The notes below the pieces were generated by a model. That model was not told the origin of the DNA. It saw only the letters and a list, made by a program, of their open reading frames with translations, and did no database searches. Source: Nemophila menziesii (taxonomy: Eukaryota; Streptophyta; Magnoliopsida; Boraginales; Hydrophyllaceae). Taken from it: a stretch of DNA of 64,000 nucleotides. The position numbers and the translations under genes were made by a program. This document shows, piece after piece, positions 1-12,239 of this stretch. The stretch's first letter is position 1, and every line of letters begins with the position of its first letter. The stretch is taken from the NCBI GenBank assembly GCA_029959085.1, contig JARWIR010000008.1, positions 15,734,001 through 15,798,000 on the forward strand, given 5' to 3'.

Positions 1-1373
1 AGAAGCGAACAGCATCGGGAGGGAAGAGTGGGCCGAGACAGCAGGTCGCAAGCTTCTGGAACAGGCGCGGAAGACCAGGGACCTGTTCTGCAATTAAATG
101 GAAATGTACCTGTACAGCGAAGTGAAGAGGAGTGTGAGGACTGGTGGACTAAAGCGTTGTTCAGTAAAAGCACGATTGGAGGAATTGAGCTGAAAAGTAT
201 AATTGCAGTTTGGACCGTCTGGACAGACCGAAACAGGAGGATCTTCGAGGTAACATCGCGGAAAAGGACTCCGAATGAGCTTAAAGCAGTAGTGTTAAAT
301 GCGCTATGCGATTACATTAGAGCATGGGGTATCGAAAGAGACGGCGGACTGATCACTTCGGCTCGTAGCGTGTTAGTTAAATGGGTTAAACCCGAAGAAA
401 ACCGGGTTAAGCTCAACATCGATGGGGCGTTCACGAACAACAAAGAAGTTGCTAGAATAGGAGGCCTTCTCGAAATCATAAGGGTGATTACTTGGGAGGC
501 TTTGCGGGAGGTTGCGAAGCAAAAACACCTTTCGAATTGGAGCTCCTAGCGCTAAGGTTCGGACTTAACATGGCAGGTAATCAGAGTTATTCGAACCTGT
601 TGGATCTCAAAAATCAAGAAAAGTATAGTTGCAGCTTTGATTTGGACCATCTGGACAGACCGAAACAGATGGATCTTCGAGGTAACAGCGCAGAAAAGGA
701 CTCCGAATGAGCTTAAAGCAGTAGTGTTAAATGCGCTACGCGATTACATTAGAGCATGGGGTATCGAAAGAGACGGCGGACTGATCACTTCCGCTCGTAG
801 TGTGTTAGTTAAATGGGTTAAACCCGAAGAAAACCGGGTTAAGCTCAACATCGATAGGGCGTTCACGAACAACAGAGAAGTTGCCGGAATAGGAGGCCAT
901 TTCGAAATCATAAGGGCGATTAGTTGGGAGGCTTTGCGGGAGGTTGCGAAGCACAAACACCTTTCGAATTGGAGCTCTTAGCGCTAAGGTTCGGACTTAA
1001 CATGGCAGTTGATCAGGTTTATTCGAACCTTATCATTGAGATGGACTCGAGTTTGCACGCGCTAGTGAAGGACGGTGCGAACTCAAGTGTCTCCTCAAAT
1101 GATATAATTCAGACGTGTCGTATGATATTGGAGTCTAACAGAAACTTTAAACTGGTATGGAACTATCGCGAAGCTAATAGCTACGAATTGGCTGGTAAAA
1201 ATTTGGATTAAATAGTACAACAAGGCCGACTTTCTACAGGGACCTGCTGGAAGGAATTTGGCGTTTTTTGGTCAAGGATCGGTGCGGCTGGGTCGTGCCT
1301 AGAGTTTGTATAATTAATAATATGTAGAAAGTTTCTTATGGGCCTTTATGGGCTCATGTGTAACAAAAAAAAG
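1..1373 (+). mobile_element. LINE (L1-like) 3' end, RNase H part, cut by window edge
   Basis: This is the 3' end of a plant L1-type non-LTR retrotransposon; the C-terminal RNase H-like (RVT_3) domain is visible in broken frames. The diagnostic segment, KWVKPEENRVKLNIDGA, lies near 376-430 and again near 808-860; the second copy reads DRA instead of DGA. The element ends in a run of A at 1366-1373 after GTGTAAC, as LINE 3' ends do. An internal tandem duplication repeats about 190-612 at about 614-1040, so the domain is doubled and out of frame. The same family recurs at 24411-26213. It is non-functional here. The 5' part lies outside the window, and I could not find a target duplication. Confidence 0.8.
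188..1040 (+). repeat. Tandem duplication (about 426-432 bp) inside the LINE
   Basis: The block beginning at GAAAAGTAT (192 and 618) and running to AACATGGCAG (567 and 999) occurs twice head to tail. Copies differ by substitutions and small indels, for example a 7-bp deletion near 208 in the first copy. Confidence 0.8.
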
Positions 1374-1689
1374 ATTAATGAAATAATGCAAATAACTCCT
1401 GACAATTAACAGAGTAAAGAAAGGAGCCGAAGTAGATGAAAAATAGATTACACTCGACATAATTTAGAAAAAAGGAAAAAATAAATTGCAATATTTCACA
1501 TGGAGTTTACCAAAAAGAGCTATTGTTTTTTATGAACACTTAAAATAACATAACATAACATAACATGGTAAGTAAAGGAAAAATATAGTTGGTCAAATGA
1601 TGCAATAGTTATCGGAGCCCTTGAGCTAATGTACTTGATCTTTGCAAATGACATGAAAATAAAGTGTTGAATCAGTTTGAAAAACCATG
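1374..1689. other. Non-coding AT-rich flank
   Basis: No convincing ORF. It holds A-rich sequence and a short ATAACATAACAT run near 1547-1566. The part from about 1400 resembles the sequence downstream of the XH halves at 8040-8300 and 17080-17350, so it probably belongs to the FDM array. Confidence 0.5.
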
Positions 1690-1835
1690 TTCAGGTGTGA
1701 TAGAAATAAAATAGATGTTGACATTAATTTCAAAGGACCTCATCATCTCTGCGATTGAGCAGCTTCAATTTCTTGAAAATGTAACTGATAACTTTTGTAT
1801 TTTAGACCTCCTTTGAGCAGTAGTTACTGAAATGT
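1690..1835 (-). pseudogene. FDM/IDN2-like XH-domain tail, remnant (unit 0)
   Basis: On the minus strand this matches the 3' end of the XH halves at 8400-9199 and 17447-18249, including a short DVYISVTTA stretch (an XH domain motif of the type GEEVYxAVxxAL) and the downstream TTCAAGAAATTGAAGC region. Everything upstream in the gene has been lost by a deletion that joins it at about 1836 to segment Y. It is a remnant only, too short to identify without the better copies. Confidence 0.55.
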
Positions 1836-3588
1836 AAACATCTTCTTTTATTACCAACCCAAATCGAGGCTCCAAGCTGTATCTCAAAGAGGTGGCCCAA
1901 TAAGCCATTGTCTCCAATTTTGGCCCAGTTATTCATCTTCTCCCCTTTAAATAAATCATAATCGCTTACTCCTCTCTGTCGCATTTCTATGGTGCCGCAC
2001 CATCTCTGCGAATTATACAATCCTTCATCAAAATATCCCATAATCCAACATCTATAATTAACGCCCCCAAGAGATTCGGCCCATATCCAATTCAAAACTT
2101 GTCGCCCCCATATCCTTCACCATTCGAACACTACACCAGTCCCAGACAGACCGTAGAGCTACCTTGGCAATAGATCACAACACGGCATCAGAATCAAAAT
2201 CTTCAAATCCCCCCTTAACTTGTCAGATCCAATTTCTTGAGGGTTTAGCGCTTTCATTTATTTAATTAGATCTTTTATGCAGATAACCATTGGAAATAAA
2301 ACTTAGTAGATAAACTTGTGACTTAAAATGAAACCCAAAATATACTTATTAATCTTGCAATAGGATTTCGTATTATTTTAGATCTAGTTATGTAATTGTA
2401 GGTACTTTTGTACTGTTAATCATAGATTTAGATCCTATTCCCATATTGTGATAGATCTCCTATATCCAACCCAAGTTAGTTACTCATCTTATAAATGGGA
2501 TCGGATGTTTAACAATTAGAACCTCACATCAATTTCAAACCCTGATTTTGTTACTATGAACTTCAACTAATCGCGTTCAACCACCCTACGTACTATAGTT
2601 TATAGTCCCTGTTCCATACCATTATTCCTTCTATCATTTTCTACGTACAAGTGCCCTATCTTAACTAACAAGCAAAAAGTGCCTATGAAAATCCTAGGAA
2701 TAAAGAGAACTGTAGGTCTCATTACATTAATGAGTTGTTTATTTTATTTACAGGAAAAATGATTGTTGGCCATGACATTTCAACAAAGTGTAACATTCTA
2801 TGTAAGTCTTACTTACCCATTATAATATTGATATTAATTATTAAACAGTCACATAAGTTGCTCTTGATGATACTGACTTGATTGTTTTGTTTTAGGTGAT
2901 ATGTTGGTGTTCCTTTGGATGCACAGAATATGTTGCACCTTATTGGCGATTGCATGACCGATTTCTCCAACACATACATGTAACGAAACCAGAGATATAA
3001 GACATCAACAAAGGAAACTGTTATAGGATGTTAGCCATGGCATTTCAACAAAGGAGAGACTCCTCTGTAAGACTTGCCCAAACACACCTTGAGAAATAAA
3101 AGAAAGATTAATAGAGAGTAGAAATTGATCATAAAATTATGACTCAAATCTCTTTCTCTTCTTCTTTCATGTACAGATGATTGTTAGATGATTGTTTGGT
3201 ACAGATTATTGATTTGGTTTTTTGTTTTTTTAATTTCATCTATTGATTCTCATTATATACATTAATTTCTTTTTATGATTGCTCAGTTTTCAAACATAAA
3301 CTTTTTTTATTAGATGAATCGTTAAAGACTTATTTAATAAAACAAAACATGGTGATACTATTAATTTAATTGCTAAAGAATTAACTATGTGGGTTTATCA
3401 TTTATGATCTTACCAAGCTTAAAAGCCTAAATAGGGTAGTTATTCATTTTGACATACAATTTTTGTATTTATCTGTTTCTGTTTTCTTTTCTTTTCTCAT
3501 GTCTCTTAAAGCCGGCCCGAGCATCTCGGGTATCTAAAGCGAAAACAAAAAATGGGGTTTTATCTTATATAATAAAAAAATTATTCAA
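1836..3588. repeat. Segment Y of the FDM array, unit 0 (about 1.75 kb)
   Basis: Sequence homologous to 9420-11480 and 20090-22600. Shared landmarks are CACCATCTCTGC (about 2000), TTCGTATTATTTTAGATCTA (about 2366), GTTGGCCATGACATTTCAAC (2764 onwards) and CTTAAAAGCCTAAATAGGG (3419 onwards). The AT-hook block present in the other two copies is absent; about 2890-3010 holds unrelated sequence. A 97-codon open frame on the minus strand (1802-2095) is only partly kept in the other copies and I do not recognise it. Near 3510-3560 is a CCGGCCC-type stretch resembling a hAT end. Confidence 0.65.
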
Positions 3589-5136
3589 CTATTTTATTTT
3601 GCTCTGCACAGCAACATCAATTAAACCTATATGGTTGATAACCTCTAATTTTCCTTTAAACTCTGCATTTTTCATCTCTAATTTCGGTTTAGCATCCAAA
3701 TCTCTTTCCAACTCAAGTATCTTCGTCAAAGCTTCCTCCTTCTCCCTCTGAACATTTTGTTCCCCAAAAACAAACAAGAAATGATTATTATATCAGTCAG
3801 AGTAAAAGAATGCATAATCACATCAAAGGAAAACACACAAACACACCTTTTGTTCCTCAACAAGCTTAACACATCCTCGTCAGCTTTCCTATGCTCCTCA
3901 GAGCCCATCTGAAGTGAATTGTTCCGAGCATAACTCTGGAGTTAAATACAACCAAAAAAACCTCAATATTGTACAAAGAATTAATACAACATATTATCAA
4001 AGACACAAAAAACTTAGTTAAGAATCTCACCTTTTTCTTATCTTCTTCAAGCTTTTGTCTTTCACGTTCAGTTAAGGCTTCACATTTATTGAGGTGTCTG
4101 CTCCAAGAATTATGGTCTTGCTTTTTGTTCTCCAATTCATTTTTTAACTTATCCTGTTCATAAAGAACTCTCTTCACATGTTCTCCAGCAATTCTTTGCA
4201 TTCATCTTGTTTCTGCAATAATAAGAAATAACAAACACAAAATTTATAATCGTAACTTCCCAAGAAGATAACTTAAAAGGATTACCTTCAAAAAATGATT
4301 GATGCAGAATTTCTTGCTCCTCAAGCATCCTACTCAAATTCATCGTCCCCACTGTATTTTTAGTCTGCAACTCATCCAGATTTTTGTTTTTCAAGTCAAT
4401 CTCAGAAGCCAAATTAGCTACAACTTTGTCTCTATCTTGAGTAGCTTCCTTGACCAGTTCCGAGATAGTCTTTAGCTTTCCATTCCCACAAAGATAAATA
4501 CCAATTTTCCCTTCCGATTTATAATCATCTTCACGAGTAAACCAACTGTAAAAACTCGATCCAGGTAAATCTTTACATATATTCCATTCCTTCTTACAAG
4601 AGCTAAGAGCTGCAAAGGACTTTTCGAACTCCATAGCATCTTAAATCCACTCCAATCACCTTCAAACTTCACAACAGCTTGTCCCATTTGCTTTTCTGAA
4701 TCCCAATAAATCTGGACATCTAATGGCTTATATTTTGACAACTTCTTCAACCAGTAGCTTCTATTATCCACATCATTGACATCTTTCTTGATATTAACAA
4801 TGATTCCAGTTCATGTCCAGCAATATAATTCAGTTTGCTCAACTTTACTTTCAGGAGTAATGGCTCAGCCGCGTTAGATAAAACATTAACAATGATTTGC
4901 TTTCTGTTGTGCACTTCCTTTAGCAGAACATTTACCCCACCCTAGTAGCATGTTGAAGAAGTTCCTTGTACTTGTAATCTTGCTTCTTTCTACCCACACA
5001 AAAATGACACCTCAGACTTCCATGTGGGCCCTTCACTTTGTATACTCCTGACATAAATTTTTTGTAAGGTTTTTCCTTGTATTTTTCGGTATATGAGACT
5101 TAACTTTGACATTTCATCTGATGAACTGCTTCCCAT
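3589..5136 (-). pseudogene. FDM/IDN2-like gene, zf-XS + XS + coiled-coil half (unit A)
   Basis: FDM/IDN2 proteins bind dsRNA and act in RNA-directed DNA methylation. Reading down the minus strand from ATG 5136 one sees the zf-XS finger (CxxCHFCxGRKKQDYKYKELLQH type), the alanine-lysine linker, the XS domain (TGIIVNIKKDVNDVDNRS, then MGQAVVKFEGDWSGFK) and coiled-coil exons with introns (LKTISEL, LERDLDAKPKLEM). Lesions include a frameshift soon after the start, a stop after the finger (VG then TAA), a TGA where the family has the second Trp of WPWxG, and a 1-base frameshift just after GDWSGFK. A 54-bp deletion in the linker (near 4860) is private to this copy. The XH domain is not attached; segment Y follows instead. 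Family assignment is from conserved motifs by eye and is strong. Confidence 0.85.
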
Positions 5137-8100
5137 CTGATCTGCTATCCAAACCAACACTCAAAATGTCAGAAACTGAGAAAAGAACTAGATACCACAA
5201 ATTTCATTCTTCTTGAAAATGGTTATATAATATCAGGCCTGGTTTGGACCCAAAGCAACCAAGGCCAATATACACATAAATTTCATTCTTCTTGACAATG
5301 TTTAAGTCTAATCAACTAGCTCAAAGTACTTCTAACAAATGTTAACATTACACGTCAAATAACCAGAGCAATTATAAACCAATTATAAAGTACTCAATCA
5401 TCTTACATATATAAAACACATGTTAATTTTAACTATTTCTAGAAAAATGACCGAGCTAAAACAAAATAAAAAACAGGCCAACTAGGAAACTTCAAAGTAG
5501 TGTCATTCTAGCGACCGACCGAGTTGACTCAGTCATACCTATTCAACACAGACTATTTGCAACAGTACCTACTCATTATAGGAATCAGAGTATAAGAACA
5601 TAGATATTAATAATTTTCCATTAACAATACTGAGTTATTGGAATTAAAACTTATGTGCAATTAAACCTTCTGTATATCATAGTAACCAATTAATTGCCTA
5701 GTAAATTAGGACTGATATAAAACATGAATAATAATACAAGGGCATGAATGAGTAGAGTTAAGATGAGGAAAACCTGGTTAATACTAGACCGAGGTGTGAC
5801 GACCATGCTCTAGGGCATTTTTGAAAAAATATAGCTTGAAGGGAGGAAGGGGAGAGATAACTGTTGATCTTATTGTGACTCGTCTTGGCAAGTTTTAGAA
5901 ATTGTGAGCAGAAAACAGTCACAAAGAAACGTTACATGGTTCAGTGAAAACACTAGTTAGGAGGGACAGGAGGAAGAATGCAGGTACCTTTTGTTAAGTT
6001 ATATCTCACTTTTAAAAGTGAGACGACGGCTCACCTCCTATATTCACTTGCTCTTTATGTATATATATAAATATATATATATATAAAGAGAAAGAAGTTT
6101 ATTCTTCATTGTATTAGATACAATACAATATATTCACAATGTATTCATTACTCCTTCATTATAGAGTCATGATCTTATCATGACTCCTTTTTATTTCAAT
6201 ATATTTATATTTCTAATTTCTCCAATGTTATTAGTTTTTTCTTCATATCGCATTATTTTACGGATTTAGCTTCTTTATCGGTTCAACTGGTTCATCTTTT
6301 ATGGTTCAACTGGCTTATCTTTTATGGTTTAACTGATTTCTTGATTCTTTTTGTTCCGTTCCCAGACCCTTGGATATGTTATTTGTAGCTCATAGGAGGG
6401 TTATTTCTGATTCAGGTTTTGGTTAGAAAACTTGGGATATAGATATTTATGTATCACCGTTTAGGATTACATTTCGTCATCGATCCTTACTATAAGCATA
6501 TCAATAGTTGGTACACATGTAGGTTTATTAATGGGAAGCAGATAAGATCTAGAAGGTTAACTTTATACTTAATTAAGGATTTGTTTGTCATGGAAGAGCG
6601 AAGATCAATCTTCAAAGAAGAATATGTGAGATTTTGTTTAAACCAACTCTAGGTTTCCAGTCTCATTCTCTCCCTTTCTCCCTTTTACCCATCTATGGAA
6701 GAAATATTTAATGCCCATGATAATTACTCTTCTTTAAGTGGTGTTCTACCTGGTTGAACTTTTGAGACGTATGCATACAATAATAGTTAAGGAAAGTCGT
6801 GAGTATTCATTTATGGGGTTTGAACTTGAAATGCAAGTTGACTATGTACCAATGAACTTGATGGATCCTTTTGTTGCACACAAGTTTGATGGCATATGAG
6901 ATGACAAAAGGAAGGTTGTAAATTAGTCCAAGTTTTTCAAGTGTCTCTTTTCACAAGATGAGTTGTAACCCTTATACCAAAAGCACTCAAATTCTTGCAA
7001 AATAAGAAGGGTAGAAAAATAAATATGACATGATAGTGATAGATTAGAGGAGTCTAGAAAGTTTTAAATGAACACTTATTATCGACCCATGGTGTTTGGA
7101 ACGATTGGTTATGGAGGTGGACATACCAATGCTCATTTCTGGTTACAATAATGTTCTGCCTCTAAAAACTAAAGCTTATGTAGGATGCTCACTATGGAGA
7201 AGTCACACGACTAGAATCTTTTATGTCAGGATTTAAGACAACTAGGTATGATCGGGTCTTCAATTTTGATATTAAATTTTCCATCATTATTGGTCACCGA
7301 TGCTGCGTCAGTTGACCTATCTTATTTGTGATTACGATATTTTATTTATTTATTTTATGTTACATCATTTTTAAAAACGACGTAATTATGGTGTGAATTC
7401 ATAAATGATGGTTAATAAAGTTTTTGAAGGTAATCACTATAAGAGTTCAATTAGAGCAATCTACCACACCATATGTCTTTATTTGACACGGTCTATCATA
7501 TTATATGTTCGGTAATCTACCAAACTATATGACTTTATTTTACACAATCTATCATACTATATGTGTGGTAAGTTCTTTTTCTTAGTTAACATGTATTTCC
7601 TAAAACAATAAACATAGTATCATGTTGCTCCAAGTGTATTGTACATTGGATTTCTTAGTCAACATGTATTTTCTACAGCATTATAAAATAGTCTCATTTT
7701 GGTAACTTATGATCTTTTTAAGCGAAAGAAAAAACTTATGACCTATGAATTGGACTCTATAAGATTGGATCTAAATAAAATCATCTAGAAATTATGCTTT
7801 CATTAGGAGAGTCATGTTGACTTCAACAAAGTTATATCCACTGAAAACTGCTCTCAACCCCTTATAACAACAATATTTATAACTATAAAATAATAGGATT
7901 GAAGATTTTACAAGTAAGAGTCACAATTATTCTTATTCCTGAATTCGATGAAATTTTTATCTATGTGATCTTCCTGAAATAATTAATTTCTTAATCAAGA
8001 AGAAATTCACAAACCAAATTTATGAATTCAATGAAATAATGCTAACTGCAAGCAATTAGGAGCCAAGGTACATTAAATAAAGCCTCCATGGGACAAAATT

Positions 8101-8399
8101 TGGCAAACAGGGAAAAATACATATTGCAATATTTGGCTTTATAAGAGAAAACGAGTAAATTTAGTTGCACTAGTTTACCAAAACGAGCTAGCTATTAATT
8201 TCTTGACGATAACATAAGATGGAGAGTGAGTGTAAAATATGGTTTGTCAAATAATGCCAAGGCGCTTGAGCTGATGTAGTTGATTTTGAACGAGTAAAGA
8301 TTCATATCTCAAGAAATAAAATAGATATGACATTGATTTCAAAGTACTTCACTATCTTTTGCGCTTAAGCAATTTCAATTGCTTGAAAATGTAACTGCT
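5137..8399. repeat. Spacer of the FDM array, unit A
   Basis: Sequence between the XS half and the next XH half, repeated at 13802-17446 with high identity. It contains a palindrome cluster (6004-6186) and a 67-codon open frame (6449-6652, +) that is also open in the other copy at 15190-15393. That frame begins MYHRLGLHF; I do not recognise it, and its conservation is explained by the recent duplication. Nothing else gene-like is seen. Relative to unit B, about 270 bp are missing near 7955. Confidence 0.7.
6004..6186. repeat. Cluster of perfect palindromes
   Basis: Three inverted repeats in 180 bp: TCTCACTTTTAAAAGTGAGA (6004-6023); an AT-rich hairpin with CTCTTTAT/ATAAAGAG ends (6051-6090); and GAGTCATGAT-CTT-ATCATGACTC (6164-6186). 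The cluster is repeated in unit B at 14748-14930. It could be a folded MITE remnant, but no clear terminal repeats or target duplication were found. Confidence 0.7.
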
Positions 8400-9199
8400 T
8401 TAGTTCTTCGAAGTGGCTTTTCTATTTTCTTTAAAGTTCGAAAACTCTGATATTACGTATCTGCTACAGGGATTGTATTACTTAATCTCACTTAAAGCAG
8501 TAGTTACCTAAATGTAAGCATCCTCACCTACTTCTCTTTAAGCTTTCGTAAGGACTTGTCACCCTCATTCAACAATTTCTGCAATTAATATTCAACCTAA
8601 TTATTATAAGCATTGCAAGCCAAAAGAGAATTAATTACTAATCACCTCAAAGTTTCTATTATCGATATGGATGGTCTTAAAAGGATGCCATTTATTGTCC
8701 TTAATCTTCTCCAGCCACAAAGAACACAATTCCAAAGCCTTCACTTCGGCTTCTTCAAGGAAAACCTCTATTTACATCCTTTTCCAAAGGTCTTAACCTC
8801 AATTTCTCCTATTTTAATCCCAATATGACTGTGTTACTAGTCATTATTCCATGCAAGCCCGACAAATCACAAACTCACATTTTTTAGAAAAACTATTTAC
8901 AAGGAAAATTTAAAGGACAAAAGTATTATTCAAACCTCGAGTGCTCACAAGCTCGTCATTAATATGACGCTCTTCTGCAACAAGTGTATATTTCAACTCT
9001 TGAACATTTCCCATCTCCTCAACTTTCTCTTCCAATTCAGAAATCAACTCTTCTTTTTATTTTGAATGGCAATATCATTTCTCATATGTTTCATTACCTC
9101 TAATTTACCTTTGAACTCTGCAATTTCCATCTCCAGTTTCTGTTTAGTATCCAAATCTCTTTTCAACTCAAGTATCTTCTTGAAAGCTTCCTTCTTCTC
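8400..9199 (-). pseudogene. FDM/IDN2-like gene, coiled-coil + XH half (unit A)
   Basis: The XH domain closes FDM/IDN2 proteins and mediates their dimerisation. The first exon (from 9199) repeats the coiled-coil exon also present in the XS halves (KILELKRDLDTKQKLEM), continues through LISELEEKVEEMGN to the ERHINDELVSTR part, then an exon with KALELCSLWLEKIKDNKWHP (the XH hallmark), then YNPCSRY and NFKENRKATSKN before TAA at 8400-8402. A stop after GKGCK, a frameshift before the ALELCSLW motif, and a stop in the GEDAYI-VTTAL part make it non-functional. It lies 3 kb downstream of the XS half of unit B on the same strand, separated by segment Y. Confidence 0.85.
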
Positions 9200-12100
9200 C
9201 TACGGCAATGAAATTAAATAAAGGTTTAGGCGGACCATATAATTAAGTCAAAAAAATTAGATCAAAGTATTAAAAAATAAAATTAGTACTTGACCAACAA
9301 AAGACTCTATCCCGGACACCCATGATATAAAAAAAAAAAAAAGATACACATATTGTACATCATAGCCCATAACAATAGGTTAACACACCTCTTTCATTCC
9401 CGAGACATCTTTTTCTTGTATTTTCATACCCAAATCAAAGGATCCAAGCGGCTTTATAAGGTGGCCTAATAAGCCCTTATCTCCCTATCATTACTATTTT
9501 TTGCCCAATTATTTTTCATCTTCTCCCTTTAATACCATCATAACCGCTTACGGCTTCCTGTAGCAATTCTCTGGTGCGCACCACCATCTCTGCCACACCA
9601 GCCCCAATGAATCATCCTTGCCGCGCCTCCCAATTGATACCACTACGGCTATCCATAACTCGTAGGGCTCACTTGGCAATAGAGTACAACACCTTGGCAT
9701 CAAAATCTTCAAATTCATGTAATTATCACTGCACACGATATATACGATATATTATAACCCGGTAAGTTTTCTTACATTTTCTCTCCCCTTAACTTGCTCC
9801 GTCCTATCAGATCCAATTCCGCAGATAAGCAATGGAAATAAACTCGGAATAAAACTTGTAACATAAATTGGAACCCTAGATCTGCTTATTAATCTTGCAA
9901 TAGATTTTCGTATTATTTTTGGATCTAATTATGTAATTGTAGGTATCTTTTTACTGTTATTCATAGATTTAGACCCCATTCCCAGATTATGATAGATTGC
10001 ACATATACAATACCCATATTATGAATGTGATGGTTTACTGTAAAAACTTTACCTTGATTTTGTTACTATAAACTTCAAGCAATCCCATTTGGCCAATTTC
10101 CATATAGTCCCTCACAAACATCAGTCCACACCATTATTCCCTCTATCATTTCCTACGCACAAGGGCCTAATCTTAACTAACAAGCAAAAAGTAACAAGCC
10201 TAGGAAAATCCTAGGAATAGAGAGAATTATAGGTTTCATTACATTAATGAGTTGTTTATTTAATTTACAGGGAAAATGATTGTTGGTCATGCCATTTCAA
10301 CAAAGTACACACCATTCTATGTAAGTCTTATTACCCATTGTTATAATTATATTAGTTATTAAATAGTCATACCTTGCACTTAGTAATCCTTACATGATTG
10401 TTTTATTTTAGGTGATAGGTTGGTGGTGGTGGTTGTGGAGGTGGTGCAAACACCTTTCTTGGGCGCCCCCTTGGCCGCTTCTCGGTGAAATCCGAGGAAG
10501 CGGTCTCGTGTGCGCTGGTGAAGCTGGATCTGGAGGTGGATCGGGGGCGACCTTTCGAGGACGCGCCCTTGACCTCTTCATCGGAAGATTCGGAGAGGCC
10601 GAAATGATATTGGTAGGTAATGTTAGTAAGGGAGGCGGTGGTGGTGCTAGCACTGGGGTGACCACCTTGCGTGGTCGGCCCCGTGGCCTCTTAGGGGGAG
10701 GGGGTGGTGGTGGTGCTAGCACTGGGGTGACCACCTTGCGTGGTCGTCCCCGTTGCCTCTTAGTGGGAGGGGTAGTGGTGGTGCTAGGTTTGCCATGACT
10801 GCGAGAGAGAAAGATAAGCGCTGTGAAGGTCAGGTGCAATGAAGTGGTATGTAAATTTTATATTATATTATACTACATATATGTATATACAAATATTTTT
10901 AATATGCTGCTAAAGTATTTATTTGGTGGTTAAAACAGTTTTCCGGGAGTGATGCTAAAGGATGTTGGCCATGGCATTTCAACAAATGAGAGACTCCTCT
11001 GTAAGACTTGCCCTTTCTAGGAAGGACCAAGCTCCAAGGAAAGCCCAAACACACCTTGGGATAAGCTCAATAGGGAGTAAATATTGAACTAGATATGATA
11101 ATGTTACGACTGATATTTTCTTTTCTTTTTTTCTCGTGTAACATGTATTTAGTTTCACTTGTTGGTACAGATTATTGATTTGTTTTTATTGTTTTTTAAA
11201 TTCTATCTATTGATTCTCATAATATACATTAATTTCTTTTTATGATTGCTCAGTTTACAAACATCAGCTTTTTTTATTAAATGATTCGGTTTTTATTAAA
11301 TGATTCGTTAAAGATTGTGATTTAATAATAAAAAAAACATGGTGATACTTTTAATTTAATTGTTAATGAATTAACTAGATGGTTCCATCAGTTATGATCT
11401 TACCGAGCTTAAAAGCTTAAATAGGGTGGTTATTCATTTTTACACAGAATTTCTGCATTTATGTGTTTCTTTTTTCCATACATGTTGGATCTCAGAAATC
11501 ATAAGACTTTTCTTACTAAATCTCGGTTTTTTCAAAACAATTTTAAAGATTCTTGTTCAGCGTAAGTACTCTACTTTTAGATATTTCTCTGTTTGGACTT
11601 TTCTAAAAGAATTTTAAGTGTTGTCCATCCAATCTTGTCCCTCATTAAGTACTCCCCATAAGCTATAAGAAGGATCGCATATTCCACTAGTTTTGTCTTT
11701 AACTTTAATCCTGCCTTGATTAGTCAATACACGCATAAATTGGACTCTTTATAGATACGTGTTACCTTGAATCCCGTGTGTTTACATTGTCCTTCATAAC
11801 ACTGCAATTCTCGTAAATCTGTCTTAATACTTAACCTAGAGAAAATTCACTACTTTGTCATCCCGAGACTACAATGAAGAGCATATAACTCAAACGTGAC
11901 CACAGATTCCACCACACACGACCTTGAAAATCCACATAAAAACATTTCATCTATATTACAAAACAACCTCAATTGTTGGCTAAAATAGATTTATGTCTAT
12001 AACATTCATATAAATAAAGTTTAATCCTCAAAACCAACTTTACCTAATTTACAAAGCAATTTTTTGCTGAAATTACCAATCTATGATCGATATCTTTACC

Positions 12101-12239
12101 CCTACGCATAAGCATACATCTGTGATAAATTGATGTCTTGCTTTTTGTGATAGATTAATACATTCTCGAGACATCATTTGATAGTGTTTTAGTGCTTAAA
12201 TGCGAGATTTATCCTTTGTATATGATATATTTTGATTTA
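9200..12239. repeat. Segment Y of the FDM array, unit A
   Basis: About 3 kb repeated at 19918-23364 and in part at 1836-3588. It holds the AT-hook ORF (10408-10839), a repeated phrase GCCATG(G/C)CATTTCAACAAA (about 10295 and 10970), and otherwise AT-rich non-coding sequence. The short ORFs around 9548-9765 on both strands are conserved only because of duplication. The segment ends where the XS half of unit B begins. Confidence 0.7.
10408..10839 (-). CDS. AT-hook repeat protein fragment (unit A)
   Basis: An open minus-strand frame of 143 codons. It carries three AT-hook motifs (KRQRGRPRKV, KRPRGRPRKV and a degenerate KRSRARPRKV). The first two are spaced by proline tracts, and the coding DNA there is a roughly 70-bp tandem repeat. 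AT-hooks bind the minor groove of AT-rich DNA in HMGA- and AHL-type chromatin proteins. No PPC/DUF296 or other partner domain is present, so this is a fragment or a low-complexity ORF. GC content is far above the surroundings, and the ends fade into segment Y. It is interrupted in unit B and absent from unit 0. Whether it is expressed is unknown. Confidence 0.5.
   Translation of the reverse strand: MHLTFTALIFLSRSHGKPSTTTTPPTKRQRGRPRKVVTPVLAPPPPPPPKRPRGRPRKVVTPVLAPPPPPLLTLPTNIISASPNLPMKRSRARPRKVAPDPPPDPASPAHTRPLPRISPRSGQGGAQERCLHHLHNHHHQPIT

Noticed and set aside
6449..6652. 67-codon ORF repeated at 15190-15393
   Set aside because: Conservation is explained by recent segment duplication. No domain, no splice context.
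10412..10798. Gly-rich plus-strand frame (GGGGGGGASTGVTTL)
   Set aside because: Complement of the AT-hook repeat. RGRPRK motifs on the minus strand are the meaningful reading.
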